From Gulbenkiania mobilis (GTDB lineage: Bacteria; Pseudomonadota; Gammaproteobacteria; Burkholderiales; Chromobacteriaceae): DNA of 45,953 nt. Every line of letters starts with the position of its first letter. Position 1 is the stretch's first letter. The notes beneath the pieces are model-generated. The model was not told the DNA's origin and made no database searches. It was given only the letters and a program-made list of their open reading frames with translations. Where the stretch lies: assembly GCA_004346645.1 (NCBI GenBank), contig SMDA01000006.1, positions 1 to 45,953 on the forward strand, read 5' to 3'. The position numbers were made by a program, and so were the translations under genes. Positions 8,630 to 16,100 of this stretch are shown one piece after another.

Positions 8630-9592
8630 ATGGAACAGTTCATCAGTCTGCTCGACTCCACCATCCGCGTCGCCACCCCCTTGGTGCTGGCGGCGCTGGC
8701 AGGGCTTTTCTCCGAACGTTCTGGCATCGTCGACATCAGCCTGGAAGGCAAGATGCTGCTGGCGGCCTTTGCCTCGGCGGCTGCGGCCTTTGCCTTCCAT
8801 TCGCCCTGGATCGGCCTGCTGGCCGGCATCGCGGTGTCGGTAGCCTTCGCCATGTTGCACGGCTTTGTCTCCGTCACCTACAACGGCAACCAGCTGATCT
8901 CCGGCATGTCGATCAACATCATCGCCTCAGGGATCACGCCGGTACTGGCGCTGGCCTGGTTCCAGCAAGGGGGGAACACCCCCCAGCTGGAGCCGGACAG
9001 CCGCTTCTCCGAAATCGCGCTGCCGTTCGCCGACAGCGTGCGCGAGGTGCCAGTGCTGGGGCCGGTGTACAGCCAGCTGCTATCGGGGCATTCGATCCTG
9101 GTATACATGACCATCGCCATCATCCCGGTGGTGACCTGGTTCGTGTACCGCAGCCGCTTCGGCCTGCGTCTGCGCGCCGTGGGTGAAAACCCCCATGCTG
9201 CCGACACGGCCGGCGTTTCGGTGGCGCGCGTGCGCTACATCGCGCTCTTCTGGGGTGGCGTGCTTTGCGGATTGGCGGGCACCTTCCTGTCGGTCTACCA
9301 GACTGGGGCGTTCATCAAGGAGATGACGGCAGGCAAGGGTTTCCTGGCGCTGGCGGCGCTGATCTTCGGCAAGTGGCGCCCGGTGCCGGCGGTGATCGGC
9401 TGCCTGCTGTTCGCCTTCGCCGACGCAATCCAGATCCGCCTGGAAGGGGTAGATCTCCCCGTGGTGGGGCAGATTCCGTCCCAGTTCATCCAGGTGCTGC
9501 CCTATGCGCTGACGGTGTTCCTCCTGGCGGGCTTCGTTGGCCGGGCGGTCGCCCCCAAGTCGATCGGCATCCCCTTCGTTAAGTCGCGCTGA
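8630..9592 (+). CDS. ABC transporter permease, second subunit (BMP-type importer)
   Basis: Second inner-membrane permease, 320 residues, of the same class, with the conserved block LFSERSGIVDISLEGKMLL near residues 25-43 and RLRAVGENPHAADTAGVSV as the ATPase-contact loop. The true start is the ATG at 8630, two bases after the stop of the first permease; the frame is open much further upstream but that part is only an overlap with the preceding gene. It is the last gene of the transporter operon and is followed by a strong terminator at 9617-9641. Confidence 0.92.
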   Translation: MEQFISLLDSTIRVATPLVLAALAGLFSERSGIVDISLEGKMLLAAFASAAAAFAFHSPWIGLLAGIAVSVAFAMLHGFVSVTYNGNQLISGMSINIIASGITPVLALAWFQQGGNTPQLEPDSRFSEIALPFADSVREVPVLGPVYSQLLSGHSILVYMTIAIIPVVTWFVYRSRFGLRLRAVGENPHAADTAGVSVARVRYIALFWGGVLCGLAGTFLSVYQTGAFIKEMTAGKGFLALAALIFGKWRPVPAVIGCLLFAFADAIQIRLEGVDLPVVGQIPSQFIQVLPYALTVFLLAGFVGRAVAPKSIGIPFVKSR

Positions 9593-9616
9593 GGGGGAAG
9601 CCCGTCAGCGTTTATC

Positions 9617-9641
9617 AACGCCACCTCCGGGTGGCGTTTTG
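9617..9641 (+). terminator. Rho-independent terminator of the ABC transporter operon
   Basis: Nine-base arms AACGCCACC (9617-9625) and GGTGGCGTT (9630-9638) with a four-base loop, running into TTTT. Confidence 0.88.
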
Positions 9642-9687
9642 CATGGTGCCGTGGCCTGCCCGAAAGGCGCTTGCCAGACCTGCCGGC

Positions 9688-9698
9688 TTCGGCCAACC
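9688..9698 (-). repeat. Dispersed repeat GGTTGGCCGAA, copy 4 (intergenic, before crcB)
   Basis: Exact copy on the minus strand between the ABC operon terminator and the crcB ribosome site, 26 bases before the crcB start codon. Confidence 0.85.
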
Positions 9699-9723
9699 TT
9701 CGTTTTTTGTCCAGGAAAAGGCC

Positions 9724-10101
9724 ATGCCTGTTTTTGCCATCTGTGCCGGGGCCTCGCTGGGGGCGCTCTTACGCTGGGGCCTGAGCCTCGGTTTCAACCG
9801 ACTTTTCCCCCTGCTGCCGCCGGGGACGCTTCTGGCCAACTGCCTGGGCGGCTATCTGGCCGGGCTGTTCATGGCCTACATAGCGCACTCGCCGGCGCTA
9901 CCCGCCGAGTACCGGCTGTTCATTGCCACAGGTTTTCTGGGCGGGCTGACCACCTTCTCTACCTTTTCCATGGAGGTGGTCAGCCTGATCCAGCAAGGCC
10001 GACTCGGCATGGCCGCCGTGGCCTGCACCACGCATCTGGCCGGCGCCTTGGCGCTGACGTTTGCCGGTTTCGCCACCGGACACTGGTGGTGGGGGCGCTA
10101 G
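9724..10101 (+). CDS. crcB: Fluoride efflux channel
   Basis: CrcB/Fluc is a small dimeric membrane channel that exports fluoride. The 125-residue protein has four hydrophobic segments and both family signatures: GTLLANCLGGYLAG (residues about 37-50) and GFLGGLTTFSTFSMEV (about 71-86) with the phenylalanines that line the pore. The start at 9724 has AGGAAAAGG upstream; earlier in-frame ATG codons would add unconserved sequence and run through the repeat at 9688. I looked for a fluoride riboswitch in the 80-base leader but could not match it convincingly. The gene ends 13 bases from the convergent solute-binding gene. Confidence 0.93.
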   Translation: MPVFAICAGASLGALLRWGLSLGFNRLFPLLPPGTLLANCLGGYLAGLFMAYIAHSPALPAEYRLFIATGFLGGLTTFSTFSMEVVSLIQQGRLGMAAVACTTHLAGALALTFAGFATGHWWWGR

Positions 10102-10114
10102 TCGGCACAGTACC

Positions 10115-10894
10115 TTAGGGTGCAGCAGAGGACTGGTAGCGCTGACGGATGCGTTCGATTTCGCCGCTCATCTGCATCGTCTCCAGCGTCGCGCGCAGCT
10201 TCTCCACGATGACCGGATCCGTCTGCGGATGGGCGGCCAGGTAAAGTCGGTTGGGCTCTCCCAGTGGCAGCACCTGTTCGAAATGCAGGCGTCCATGAAG
10301 CGTGTGGGCTGCCTCGGTGTCGAGCAGTGCCGGGCTGGTCACGAAAAAGTTGACCGAACCGTCCCCCACGAGCCGGAGGCAGTCGTGCACGCTATTGACG
10401 CTGACCAACTGCTGACCATTGCGGAAGCCATGGCGGCGCAACACGGTCTCGGTGGCATCCTGATTGACCACACACACCCGGCAGCAATCCCGGATGGCCG
10501 CGAGCGTGCGCGGTTGGAACGGCATCGGAAAGGGCGCGCGGTAGAAGTAGGCCTGCTGACGCTTGAGTTCCGCTACCCAGATGAAGCGACGTTCGCGCTC
10601 GGGCAGCCGGGCCAGGCTGAAGATCAGCGTGTTGGGGCGGGTCTGGGCCAAGGTGTAACTGCGGGCCCATGGGAAAAGAAGAATATCGGCCGTCAGACCG
10701 CTGCGCGCCAGCGCAAGGCGCAGCGTTTCCACATGGGCACCCGCTGGGCGTCCCGCCGGGTCCCGGTAGTTGTCCGGCGGGCGGTCCTCGGTCACCGCCC
10801 ATAGCGGGGGCGCCGCCCCTACGTGGCCTGCGATCAGGCTGCATGCCAGCCAGACCATCCAACGGGGCCGGTGCAGGCCCGAAGCTGCTTTCAT
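10115..10894 (-). CDS. Family 3 extracellular solute-binding protein (amino-acid type)
   Basis: A 259-residue protein with an N-terminal signal peptide (hydrophobic core WMVWLACSLIAGHVGA, cleavage near AA|PP) and the layout of SBP_bac_3 proteins: PAGAHVETLRLALARSGL in lobe 1, RDCCRVCVVNQ in the hinge, and a C-terminal ETMQMSGEIERIRQRY. No permease or ATPase lies next to it, so it is an orphan binding protein or a periplasmic sensor. Many Neisseriales carry such solitary genes; the ligand is unknown. It is on the minus strand, downstream of a methyltransferase gene in the opposite order of any obvious pathway. Confidence 0.8.
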   Translation of the reverse strand: MKAASGLHRPRWMVWLACSLIAGHVGAAPPLWAVTEDRPPDNYRDPAGRPAGAHVETLRLALARSGLTADILLFPWARSYTLAQTRPNTLIFSLARLPERERRFIWVAELKRQQAYFYRAPFPMPFQPRTLAAIRDCCRVCVVNQDATETVLRRHGFRNGQQLVSVNSVHDCLRLVGDGSVNFFVTSPALLDTEAAHTLHGRLHFEQVLPLGEPNRLYLAAHPQTDPVIVEKLRATLETMQMSGEIERIRQRYQSSAAP

Positions 10895-10977
10895 GCCCCG
10901 CGTCCTTTCAGTGATGTAAGGAACGCTTCACATTATCGATGGCAGTCCCGACTGACAAGCCGGCGTGGAAGTCCGCT

Positions 10978-12150
10978 CTAGCGCCGTGCGTGAACCAGCA
11001 GGTTACGGGGCGTCAGCGCACGGGCACAGAAACGGCCGACGGCCACTTCATAGCCCTGTGCCTCCAGCCGGAGCGCCTTGTCCAGCACCAGCCAAGCCTC
11101 CAGCGGCGCGCGAAAGGCCAGCCGCAGCAGTGACAGTCGCTCTGTGCGGGCATGTCGGGCCTGACCGCGGGCTTCGGCATCGGCAAGGTTGGCCGAAGAA
11201 GGCAGCTTGATGCCGGCGCGTTCGGCCATTGCCCGGCAAAAGTCTTCGAAGCTGCCCCGCAGCCAGGCCTTGGGAATGGGGGGCTGCGGCTGATAGATAG
11301 TGCAGCCGGTCACGACCTGCAGCAGGGCATCGAACCCCAGCCGCCACACGGCTTCCTGAAGCCGCTGTCGCCGGTCATAGCCGCGCGCGGTTACGGTTTC
11401 CGTCAAAGGCAGCCGCAAGCCGTCCCGGTCCAGGTACAGTCTGCCCAGCAAACTCTGGTAGCGGGGGCGATTGGTGAGGTGATAACAGCACGGCACGAGG
11501 TCCAGCGCGGCGATATCGAGAGCATGGGCCTGCAGCACCAGATGCTGATGCAGGTCACCGCAGGCGTGCAGGGCGACCACATGCCGGCCCGAGAGCAGGC
11601 GAGAGTCTGGCAGGGCGAGCACATCCGCCTGTACGAAATGCTGTGCCAGCCCGAAGGCCCTGCTTGCCGCCTGTCCTGCCGCCACCAGTTGGGCGTCCCG
11701 TTCCAGGCTGGTGACCGGATGTTGGGGCCACTGCGCACTCATCAGCCGGCCTAGGTGACCTTTGCCGGCGCACCATTCCACACGGGGCAGCGAAACCTCG
11801 GGCAGGGAAGCCACCAGCGCTTCCACCTGCTGCCACTTGCGCCCCGGTACAAAGCGGTCCAGCCGTTCGGGCTGCGTCGGCTGGCGCAGTCGAGGCCATT
11901 CTGGAAAGCGGGATAGCGCCAACGCTTCGCCCAGACCGGGCACCCAGCTGGCGACCAGTGCCTCCAGCACGGCAGGGTCTTCCTGGAGTCGGGCCAGGCT
12001 GTTGTCGTCCAGAGCAAGCAGACTGTGAGCAATGTCTGCACGGTTCTGCAGCCACGCCGGGGTCGCGTGCCGGTACGGAACGGGCGACCAGAGCGGCTGG
12101 GTGCCCTCAAGGAAGGCGTCTAGCGCGTGGAAGTGGGCTAAGAGGTCCAT
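10978..12150 (-). CDS. SAM-dependent methyltransferase of unknown target
   Basis: A 390-residue cytoplasmic protein. The middle holds a Rossmann-type SAM site, VEWCAGKGHLGRLMS (about residues 123-137), followed by an acidic turn (TSLERD) and VVALHACGDLHQHLVLQA; then LVPCCYHLT, the Cys-Cys-Tyr-His pattern of the methyltransferase-32 (GSTCD/METTL25-like) group. The N-terminal 110 residues are unrecognised. Target unknown; tRNA or protein methylation would be a guess. One copy of the dispersed repeat (11187-11197) encodes S-A-N near the C terminus. Confidence 0.8.
   Translation of the reverse strand: MDLLAHFHALDAFLEGTQPLWSPVPYRHATPAWLQNRADIAHSLLALDDNSLARLQEDPAVLEALVASWVPGLGEALALSRFPEWPRLRQPTQPERLDRFVPGRKWQQVEALVASLPEVSLPRVEWCAGKGHLGRLMSAQWPQHPVTSLERDAQLVAAGQAASRAFGLAQHFVQADVLALPDSRLLSGRHVVALHACGDLHQHLVLQAHALDIAALDLVPCCYHLTNRPRYQSLLGRLYLDRDGLRLPLTETVTARGYDRRQRLQEAVWRLGFDALLQVVTGCTIYQPQPPIPKAWLRGSFEDFCRAMAERAGIKLPSSANLADAEARGQARHARTERLSLLRLAFRAPLEAWLVLDKALRLEAQGYEVAVGRFCARALTPRNLLVHARR
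11187..11197 (+). repeat. Dispersed repeat GGTTGGCCGAA, copy 5 (inside the methyltransferase gene)
   Basis: Exact copy, antisense to the minus-strand gene, which reads it as tcg-gcc-aac (S-A-N). Confidence 0.85.
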
Positions 12151-12229
12151 GGCTGGCGGGCAGGAAAACCCGCAAGCTTAGGGCAAAGCCCACGCGCTGG
12201 CGAGGCCCTTACCCACCCCCGGCTCGCTG

Positions 12230-12529
12230 TCAGGCCAGGTCGTACATGCGCCGCGCGCGCAGGCGGGCCCGCTGCACCGGCCGCGCCGGGAGGGGGCCAA
12301 AGCCGTGGACTGCGCCACGCGGCCTTTGCAGGAGGAGCGCAAACCAAATGGTGGCACTGCCAAAGGACCAGGCCGCCAGGATGAAACAGGCGTACGCCTC
12401 AAGCTGGCTGTGGAACAACTGCGTGCCCTGCAGCCGTAGGGCGTAGGGGTCGAAAATCGAATAGAACAGCAGGCTGGCCAATACCGCACAGAGGAAGGAC
12501 GGCCACAGCAGCAGAATCAGCTTTTTCAT
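12230..12529 (-). CDS. Small membrane protein of unknown function
   Basis: Start ATG at 12529 with an excellent ribosome site (GGAGGTTCCG). The 99-residue product has two hydrophobic stretches (about residues 3-25, LILLLWPSFLCAVLASLLFY, and 45-68, ACFILAAWSFGSATIWFALLL) with a short outer loop between them, then a basic, arginine-rich cytoplasmic tail. This is the layout of small two-span inner-membrane proteins; I do not recognise a family. A longer frame continues upstream but lacks conservation signals and overlaps the dctP terminator. Confidence 0.65.
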   Translation of the reverse strand: MKKLILLLWPSFLCAVLASLLFYSIFDPYALRLQGTQLFHSQLEAYACFILAAWSFGSATIWFALLLQRPRGAVHGFGPLPARPVQRARLRARRMYDLA

Positions 12530-12593
12530 CGGAACCTCCGGTGGATGGACGATCGCTACGCAGGGCTGAGCCCCCCGGCGGTTCATTCCATAG

Positions 12594-12618
12594 CAAAAAC
12601 CGCGCTCAAGGCGCGGTT
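12594..12618 (-). terminator. Terminator of the TRAP transporter operon
   Basis: On the minus strand AACCGCGC, a five-base loop, GCGCGGTT and a T tract (TTTTT), about 26 bases after the dctP stop codon. Confidence 0.88.
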
Positions 12619-12643
12619 CCCATGGCATATCCAGCCGAAAACA

Positions 12644-13729
12644 CTACTTGCGGTTGGTGTACATGAAGGTTTCCATTGCCGATTCGGCCAGGCCAGACCA
12701 CCCGTGCGCGAGGGTGCGGAATTTCTTCCACTCGGTGTAGATCTTCTTGAAGGCCGGGTTCTTGGAGGACTCTTCCTCGTAGAGCTCGAAAGCCACTTTC
12801 TGAGCCGCCTGCAGTACGTCGGTGGGGTAGCGGTGCAGCTTGACACCCTTTTGCAGCAGGCTCACCAGTGCCTGAGGGTTACGGGCGTCGTACTGGGCCA
12901 GCATGATCGCGTTGGCTTCGGCGGCCGCCACTTCGAACGCCGCCTTGTAGGCGGGCGGCAGCTTGGCCCACTCCTTGGCGCTGACATAAAAGGATACCGT
13001 CGGGCCCGGCTCCCAGAAGCCGGGGTAATAGTAGTGCTTGGCTACCTTGTAGAAGCCCAGCTTCTCGTCGTCATAGGGCCCCACCCATTCGGTGGCGTCG
13101 ATGGTGCCCTTCTCCAGCGCCGGATAGATGTCCCCGCCTGCAAGCGTCTGCGGCACCACGCCTAGCCGGGACATGATCTCCCCGCCCAGGCCAGGGATGC
13201 GCATCTTCAGCCCCTTCAGGTCGGCCAGATTCTTCACCTCGCGACGGAACCAGCCTCCCATCTGCGTGCCGGTGTTGCCCCCGGGGAAGTTGACGATGTT
13301 GTAACCGGCGAAAAGGTCGCGCAGCAGCTTCATGCCACCGCCCTGATAGATCCAGGCATTCTGCTGGCGCGCAGTCAGGCCAAAGGGCATGGAGGTGTCG
13401 AAGGCGAATGCCTTGTTCTTGCCCACGTAGTAGTAGCTGCAGGTGTGTCCGCATTCCACGGTGCCGTTCTGTACTGCGTCCAGCACCTGGGTGCCCGGCA
13501 CGATCTCTCCGCCCGGGAACACCCGGATCTGGAACTTGCCGCCGGTCAGCTCGCTTACGCGCCGGGCCAGCGTTTCTGCAGCGCCATAAATGGTGTCTAG
13601 GCTCTTGGGAAAGCTGGAGGCCATGCGCCAACGTAGGGTAGGGCCATCGGCTGCCAGTGCCGGTGCCGCCACGGTGGCGCCGGCCAGCCCCAGGGCTCCG
13701 GCTTTCTTCAGGAACGAGCGTCTTTGCAT
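12644..13729 (-). CDS. TRAP transporter substrate-binding protein, DctP/TakP type
   Basis: Periplasmic binding protein of a tripartite ATP-independent transporter. The 361-residue precursor begins MQRRSFLKKAG, a twin-arginine signal, with cleavage after PALA. The mature part has the family motifs LRWRMASSFPKSLDTIYGAAE, LKGLKMRIPGLGGE (arginine that binds the substrate carboxylate) and DATEWVGPYDDEKLGFYKVAKHYYYPGFWEPG. The last block is close to TakP, which binds 2-oxoacids such as pyruvate; this makes 2-oxoacids the best guess for substrate. It is downstream of dctM (gap 59 bases) with its own ribosome site AAAGGAG; the gap holds a 10-base copy of the dispersed repeat at 13751-13760. Confidence 0.92.
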   Translation of the reverse strand: MQRRSFLKKAGALGLAGATVAAPALAADGPTLRWRMASSFPKSLDTIYGAAETLARRVSELTGGKFQIRVFPGGEIVPGTQVLDAVQNGTVECGHTCSYYYVGKNKAFAFDTSMPFGLTARQQNAWIYQGGGMKLLRDLFAGYNIVNFPGGNTGTQMGGWFRREVKNLADLKGLKMRIPGLGGEIMSRLGVVPQTLAGGDIYPALEKGTIDATEWVGPYDDEKLGFYKVAKHYYYPGFWEPGPTVSFYVSAKEWAKLPPAYKAAFEVAAAEANAIMLAQYDARNPQALVSLLQKGVKLHRYPTDVLQAAQKVAFELYEEESSKNPAFKKIYTEWKKFRTLAHGWSGLAESAMETFMYTNRK

Positions 13730-13788
13730 GTTGATCTCCTTTGTCGTTGTGTTGGCCGAAGGTGGGCCTTCGCTGTTATCGGGCGGGG

Positions 13789-15267
13789 TCAGCCGCCCGT
13801 CATTTGCTTGAGCAGGTCGCTGCTTTCGTCACTGCCGGAGGGCGCCGGACTGCTGTCTGGCGAGGTACCCGATGCCTCGGGCGCTGCAGGGGCCTGGAAC
13901 TGCTCTAGAATGGCGGCCGCATTGTCCTGGGTGGTTACCGTCTCGTGGGTAAGGAAGTGGGTGACGATGCCGGGCATGGCGATCAGCAGTCCCACCATCA
14001 GGACTTGTATCACCAGAAATGGCACTGCTCCCCAGTAGATATCGCTGCTGCGGATGCCTTTGGGCGCCACACTGCGCAGGTAGAACAGGGCGAAGCCGAA
14101 CGGTGGGTGCATGAACGAGGTTTGCATGTTGACGGCCAGAATCACCCCGAACCAGACCAGATCGATGCCCAGGCTCTGCGCCACCGGGGCCAGCAATGGC
14201 ACCAGGATGAAGGCGATCTCGAAGAAGTCGAGGAAGAAGGCAAGGAAGAACACCAGCAGGTTCACCACGATCAGGAAGCCAGTGGCCCCGCCGGGCAGCG
14301 AGGTCAACAGATGTTCCACCCACTTGTCGCCATCCACACCCAGGAAGGCGATGCGGAACACTCGTGCGCCGATCAGGATGAACACCACGAAGGTCGACAG
14401 CTTGAGGGTGGATTCCATCGCCTGGCGCAACAGGTCCAGCCGCAGTCGTCGATTGATGAGCGCCAGAATCAGAGCGCCTACCGCGCCCATGGCGCCGCCT
14501 TCGGTCGGAGTGGCGATCCCCAGGAAAATCGTGCCCAGCACCAGGAAGATCAGCAGCAAGGGTGGGATCATCACGAATACCACCCGGCGCAGCAGGGCCA
14601 GCCCCCGCAGTGTGCGGGCCTCGGGCGGCAGGGCTGGCGCCCAGTGTGGCCTCACCAGCGTGACCAGCAGCACGTACAGCACGTAGAAGCCGCACAGCAG
14701 CAGGCCAGGCACCATGGCCCCGGCGTACATGTCGCCCACCGAAGTGCCCATCTGGTCCGCCAGGACGATCAGCACCAGCGACGGCGGGATGATCTGGGCC
14801 AGGGTGCCCGAGGCAGCGATCACGCCGGTGGCCAGCTGCTTGTTGTATCCGTAGCGCAGCATGATCGGCAGCGAGATCAGCCCCATCGAAATCACCGATG
14901 CGGCCACCACGCCGGTCGTGGCGGCCAAGAGCGCGCCCACGAAGATCACCGCATAGGCCAGCCCGCCACGCAGGCGGCCGAACAGCTGACCGATAGTGTC
15001 GAGCATGTCCTCGGCCATGCCCGACCGCTCCAGGATCAGCCCCATGAAGGTAAAGAAGGGGATCGCCAGTAGCGTGTCATTGCGCATGATGTCGAACACC
15101 TGACGCGGCAGGGCTTGCAGCAGCTCCGGACGCAACAGGTCGTAGTGGATGCCGATCCAGCTGAACAGCATCCCCACCGCCGCCAGCGAAAAGGCTACCG
15201 GGTAGCCGATCAGCAGAAAGACGATCAGCGTGCCGAACATGATCGGCGCCATCATTTCGAAGCTCAT
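13789..15267 (-). CDS. dctM: TRAP transporter large permease, DctM
   Basis: Ion-coupled integral membrane subunit. The 492-residue protein has about twelve hydrophobic segments, the family start FGTLIVFLLIGYPVAFSLA, the block NDTLLAIPFFTFMGLILERSGMAEDML, and AASGTLAQIIPPSLVLIVLADQM. The C-terminal 45 residues are hydrophilic (rich in Pro, Ala, Ser, Asp) and extend past the usual family end. The ATG at 15267 overlaps the dctQ stop by four bases (ATGA) and has GGGAGGAG upstream. Confidence 0.93.
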   Translation of the reverse strand: MSFEMMAPIMFGTLIVFLLIGYPVAFSLAAVGMLFSWIGIHYDLLRPELLQALPRQVFDIMRNDTLLAIPFFTFMGLILERSGMAEDMLDTIGQLFGRLRGGLAYAVIFVGALLAATTGVVAASVISMGLISLPIMLRYGYNKQLATGVIAASGTLAQIIPPSLVLIVLADQMGTSVGDMYAGAMVPGLLLCGFYVLYVLLVTLVRPHWAPALPPEARTLRGLALLRRVVFVMIPPLLLIFLVLGTIFLGIATPTEGGAMGAVGALILALINRRLRLDLLRQAMESTLKLSTFVVFILIGARVFRIAFLGVDGDKWVEHLLTSLPGGATGFLIVVNLLVFFLAFFLDFFEIAFILVPLLAPVAQSLGIDLVWFGVILAVNMQTSFMHPPFGFALFYLRSVAPKGIRSSDIYWGAVPFLVIQVLMVGLLIAMPGIVTHFLTHETVTTQDNAAAILEQFQAPAAPEASGTSPDSSPAPSGSDESSDLLKQMTGG

Positions 15268-15818
15268 ACCGGCTCCTCCCTATGATGCTCGGGCGCCTTC
15301 TCCAGTGGGTCTGGACCGGCGCCAGCCAGGAAGGCCAGTCGCTTGATGACTTCGGAAAGGCCCTGCAGCCACAGCAGCGCAAATCCGACCGGCACCAGCA
15401 GCAGCGCGGGCCAGCGAACCAGACCGCCTGCATCGGACGACATTTCCTGCGTCGTCCACGCATCCACAAAGATCGGCCAGCTGAAATACACCAAGAGGGC
15501 ACACAGAGGAAAGAGGAAGAGCAGTGTGCCCAAGATATCGATCACTGCTTGCGCGCGGCGTGACAGACGGCTGGTGATCAGGTCGATGCGGATGTGTTCG
15601 TTACGCTGGAGAGTGTAGGCGGCGGCCAGGAGGAAAAGCGCAGAGAAGAGGTACCACTGGATTTCAAGCAGACCGTTCGAACTGTAGTTGAACAGCTTGC
15701 GGACGATGGCGTTTCCGGCACTGATCAGCACGACCACCAGCACGATCCAGGACACGGATCGACCGATGATCGCGTTGACCGCGTCGATCAGACGCGACAA
15801 GGCGAGCATCCACTGCAC
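15264..15818 (-). CDS. dctQ: TRAP transporter small permease, DctQ
   Basis: Small four-span membrane subunit that partners DctM. I place the start at the GTG at 15818 because AAGGAG lies seven bases upstream and the peptide then begins with the first hydrophobic helix region (QWMLALSRLIDAVNAIIGRSV). A longer frame starting at 15899 is open, but its extra 27 residues are encoded by the repeat palindrome at 15873-15894 and are not conserved. The 184-residue protein shows EIQWYLFSALFLLAAAYTLQRNEHIRIDL, the DctQ signature. First gene of the operon. Confidence 0.88.
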   Translation of the reverse strand: MQWMLALSRLIDAVNAIIGRSVSWIVLVVVLISAGNAIVRKLFNYSSNGLLEIQWYLFSALFLLAAAYTLQRNEHIRIDLITSRLSRRAQAVIDILGTLLFLFPLCALLVYFSWPIFVDAWTTQEMSSDAGGLVRWPALLLVPVGFALLWLQGLSEVIKRLAFLAGAGPDPLEKAPEHHREEPV

Positions 15819-15872
15819 GGTGTATCTCCTTTGTAGTTCTATACGGGCGCCTCTGACGGGTGCCCTTAGAGC

Positions 15873-15894
15873 GTTGGCCGAAGACTTCGGCCAA
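15873..15894. repeat. Head-to-head pair of the dispersed repeat (palindrome)
   Basis: GTTGGCCGAAG (15873-15883), one A, then CTTCGGCCAA (15885-15894): two copies of the repeat core facing each other, giving a 21-base palindrome from 15874 to 15894. It lies in the 282-base divergent region between dctQ (minus) and the aminotransferase gene (plus), 54 bases upstream of the dctQ start. Confidence 0.85.
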
Positions 15895-16100
15895 ATCATC
15901 TAAACACAGCAGCATGTGTTTGAGAAGGCAGGAGGAAATAGGGGAAAACCCTCGATTTCGGGGCGTTTTTTGCCCTTTGGGGAATGGTGGCGCCCGCAGC
16001 GTCGGTGCCGTGCTAGACTGTAGGGCATCCGGTTTCTCTCATCCTGCCGACGCCCGGGCCTGCCCCGGCTCGGCTGTTTTGCATACACATGGAGCCCCGC

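Noticed and set aside
9641-9723. Possible fluoride riboswitch in the crcB leader
   Set aside because: The leader has a CTGCC-CGAAA-GGCG stem and a loosely similar spacing, but the conserved start and end elements of the fluoride aptamer do not fit. A covariance search with the crcB model would decide.
15819-15899. Longer DctQ start at 15899
   Set aside because: The extension is encoded by the repeat palindrome and the leader, while a GTG with AAGGAG at 15818 gives the family N terminus.
15930-15985. Possible terminator CCCTCGATTTCGGGG followed by a T tract upstream of the aminotransferase gene
   Set aside because: The stem is short and mismatched and no plus-strand gene ends before it.
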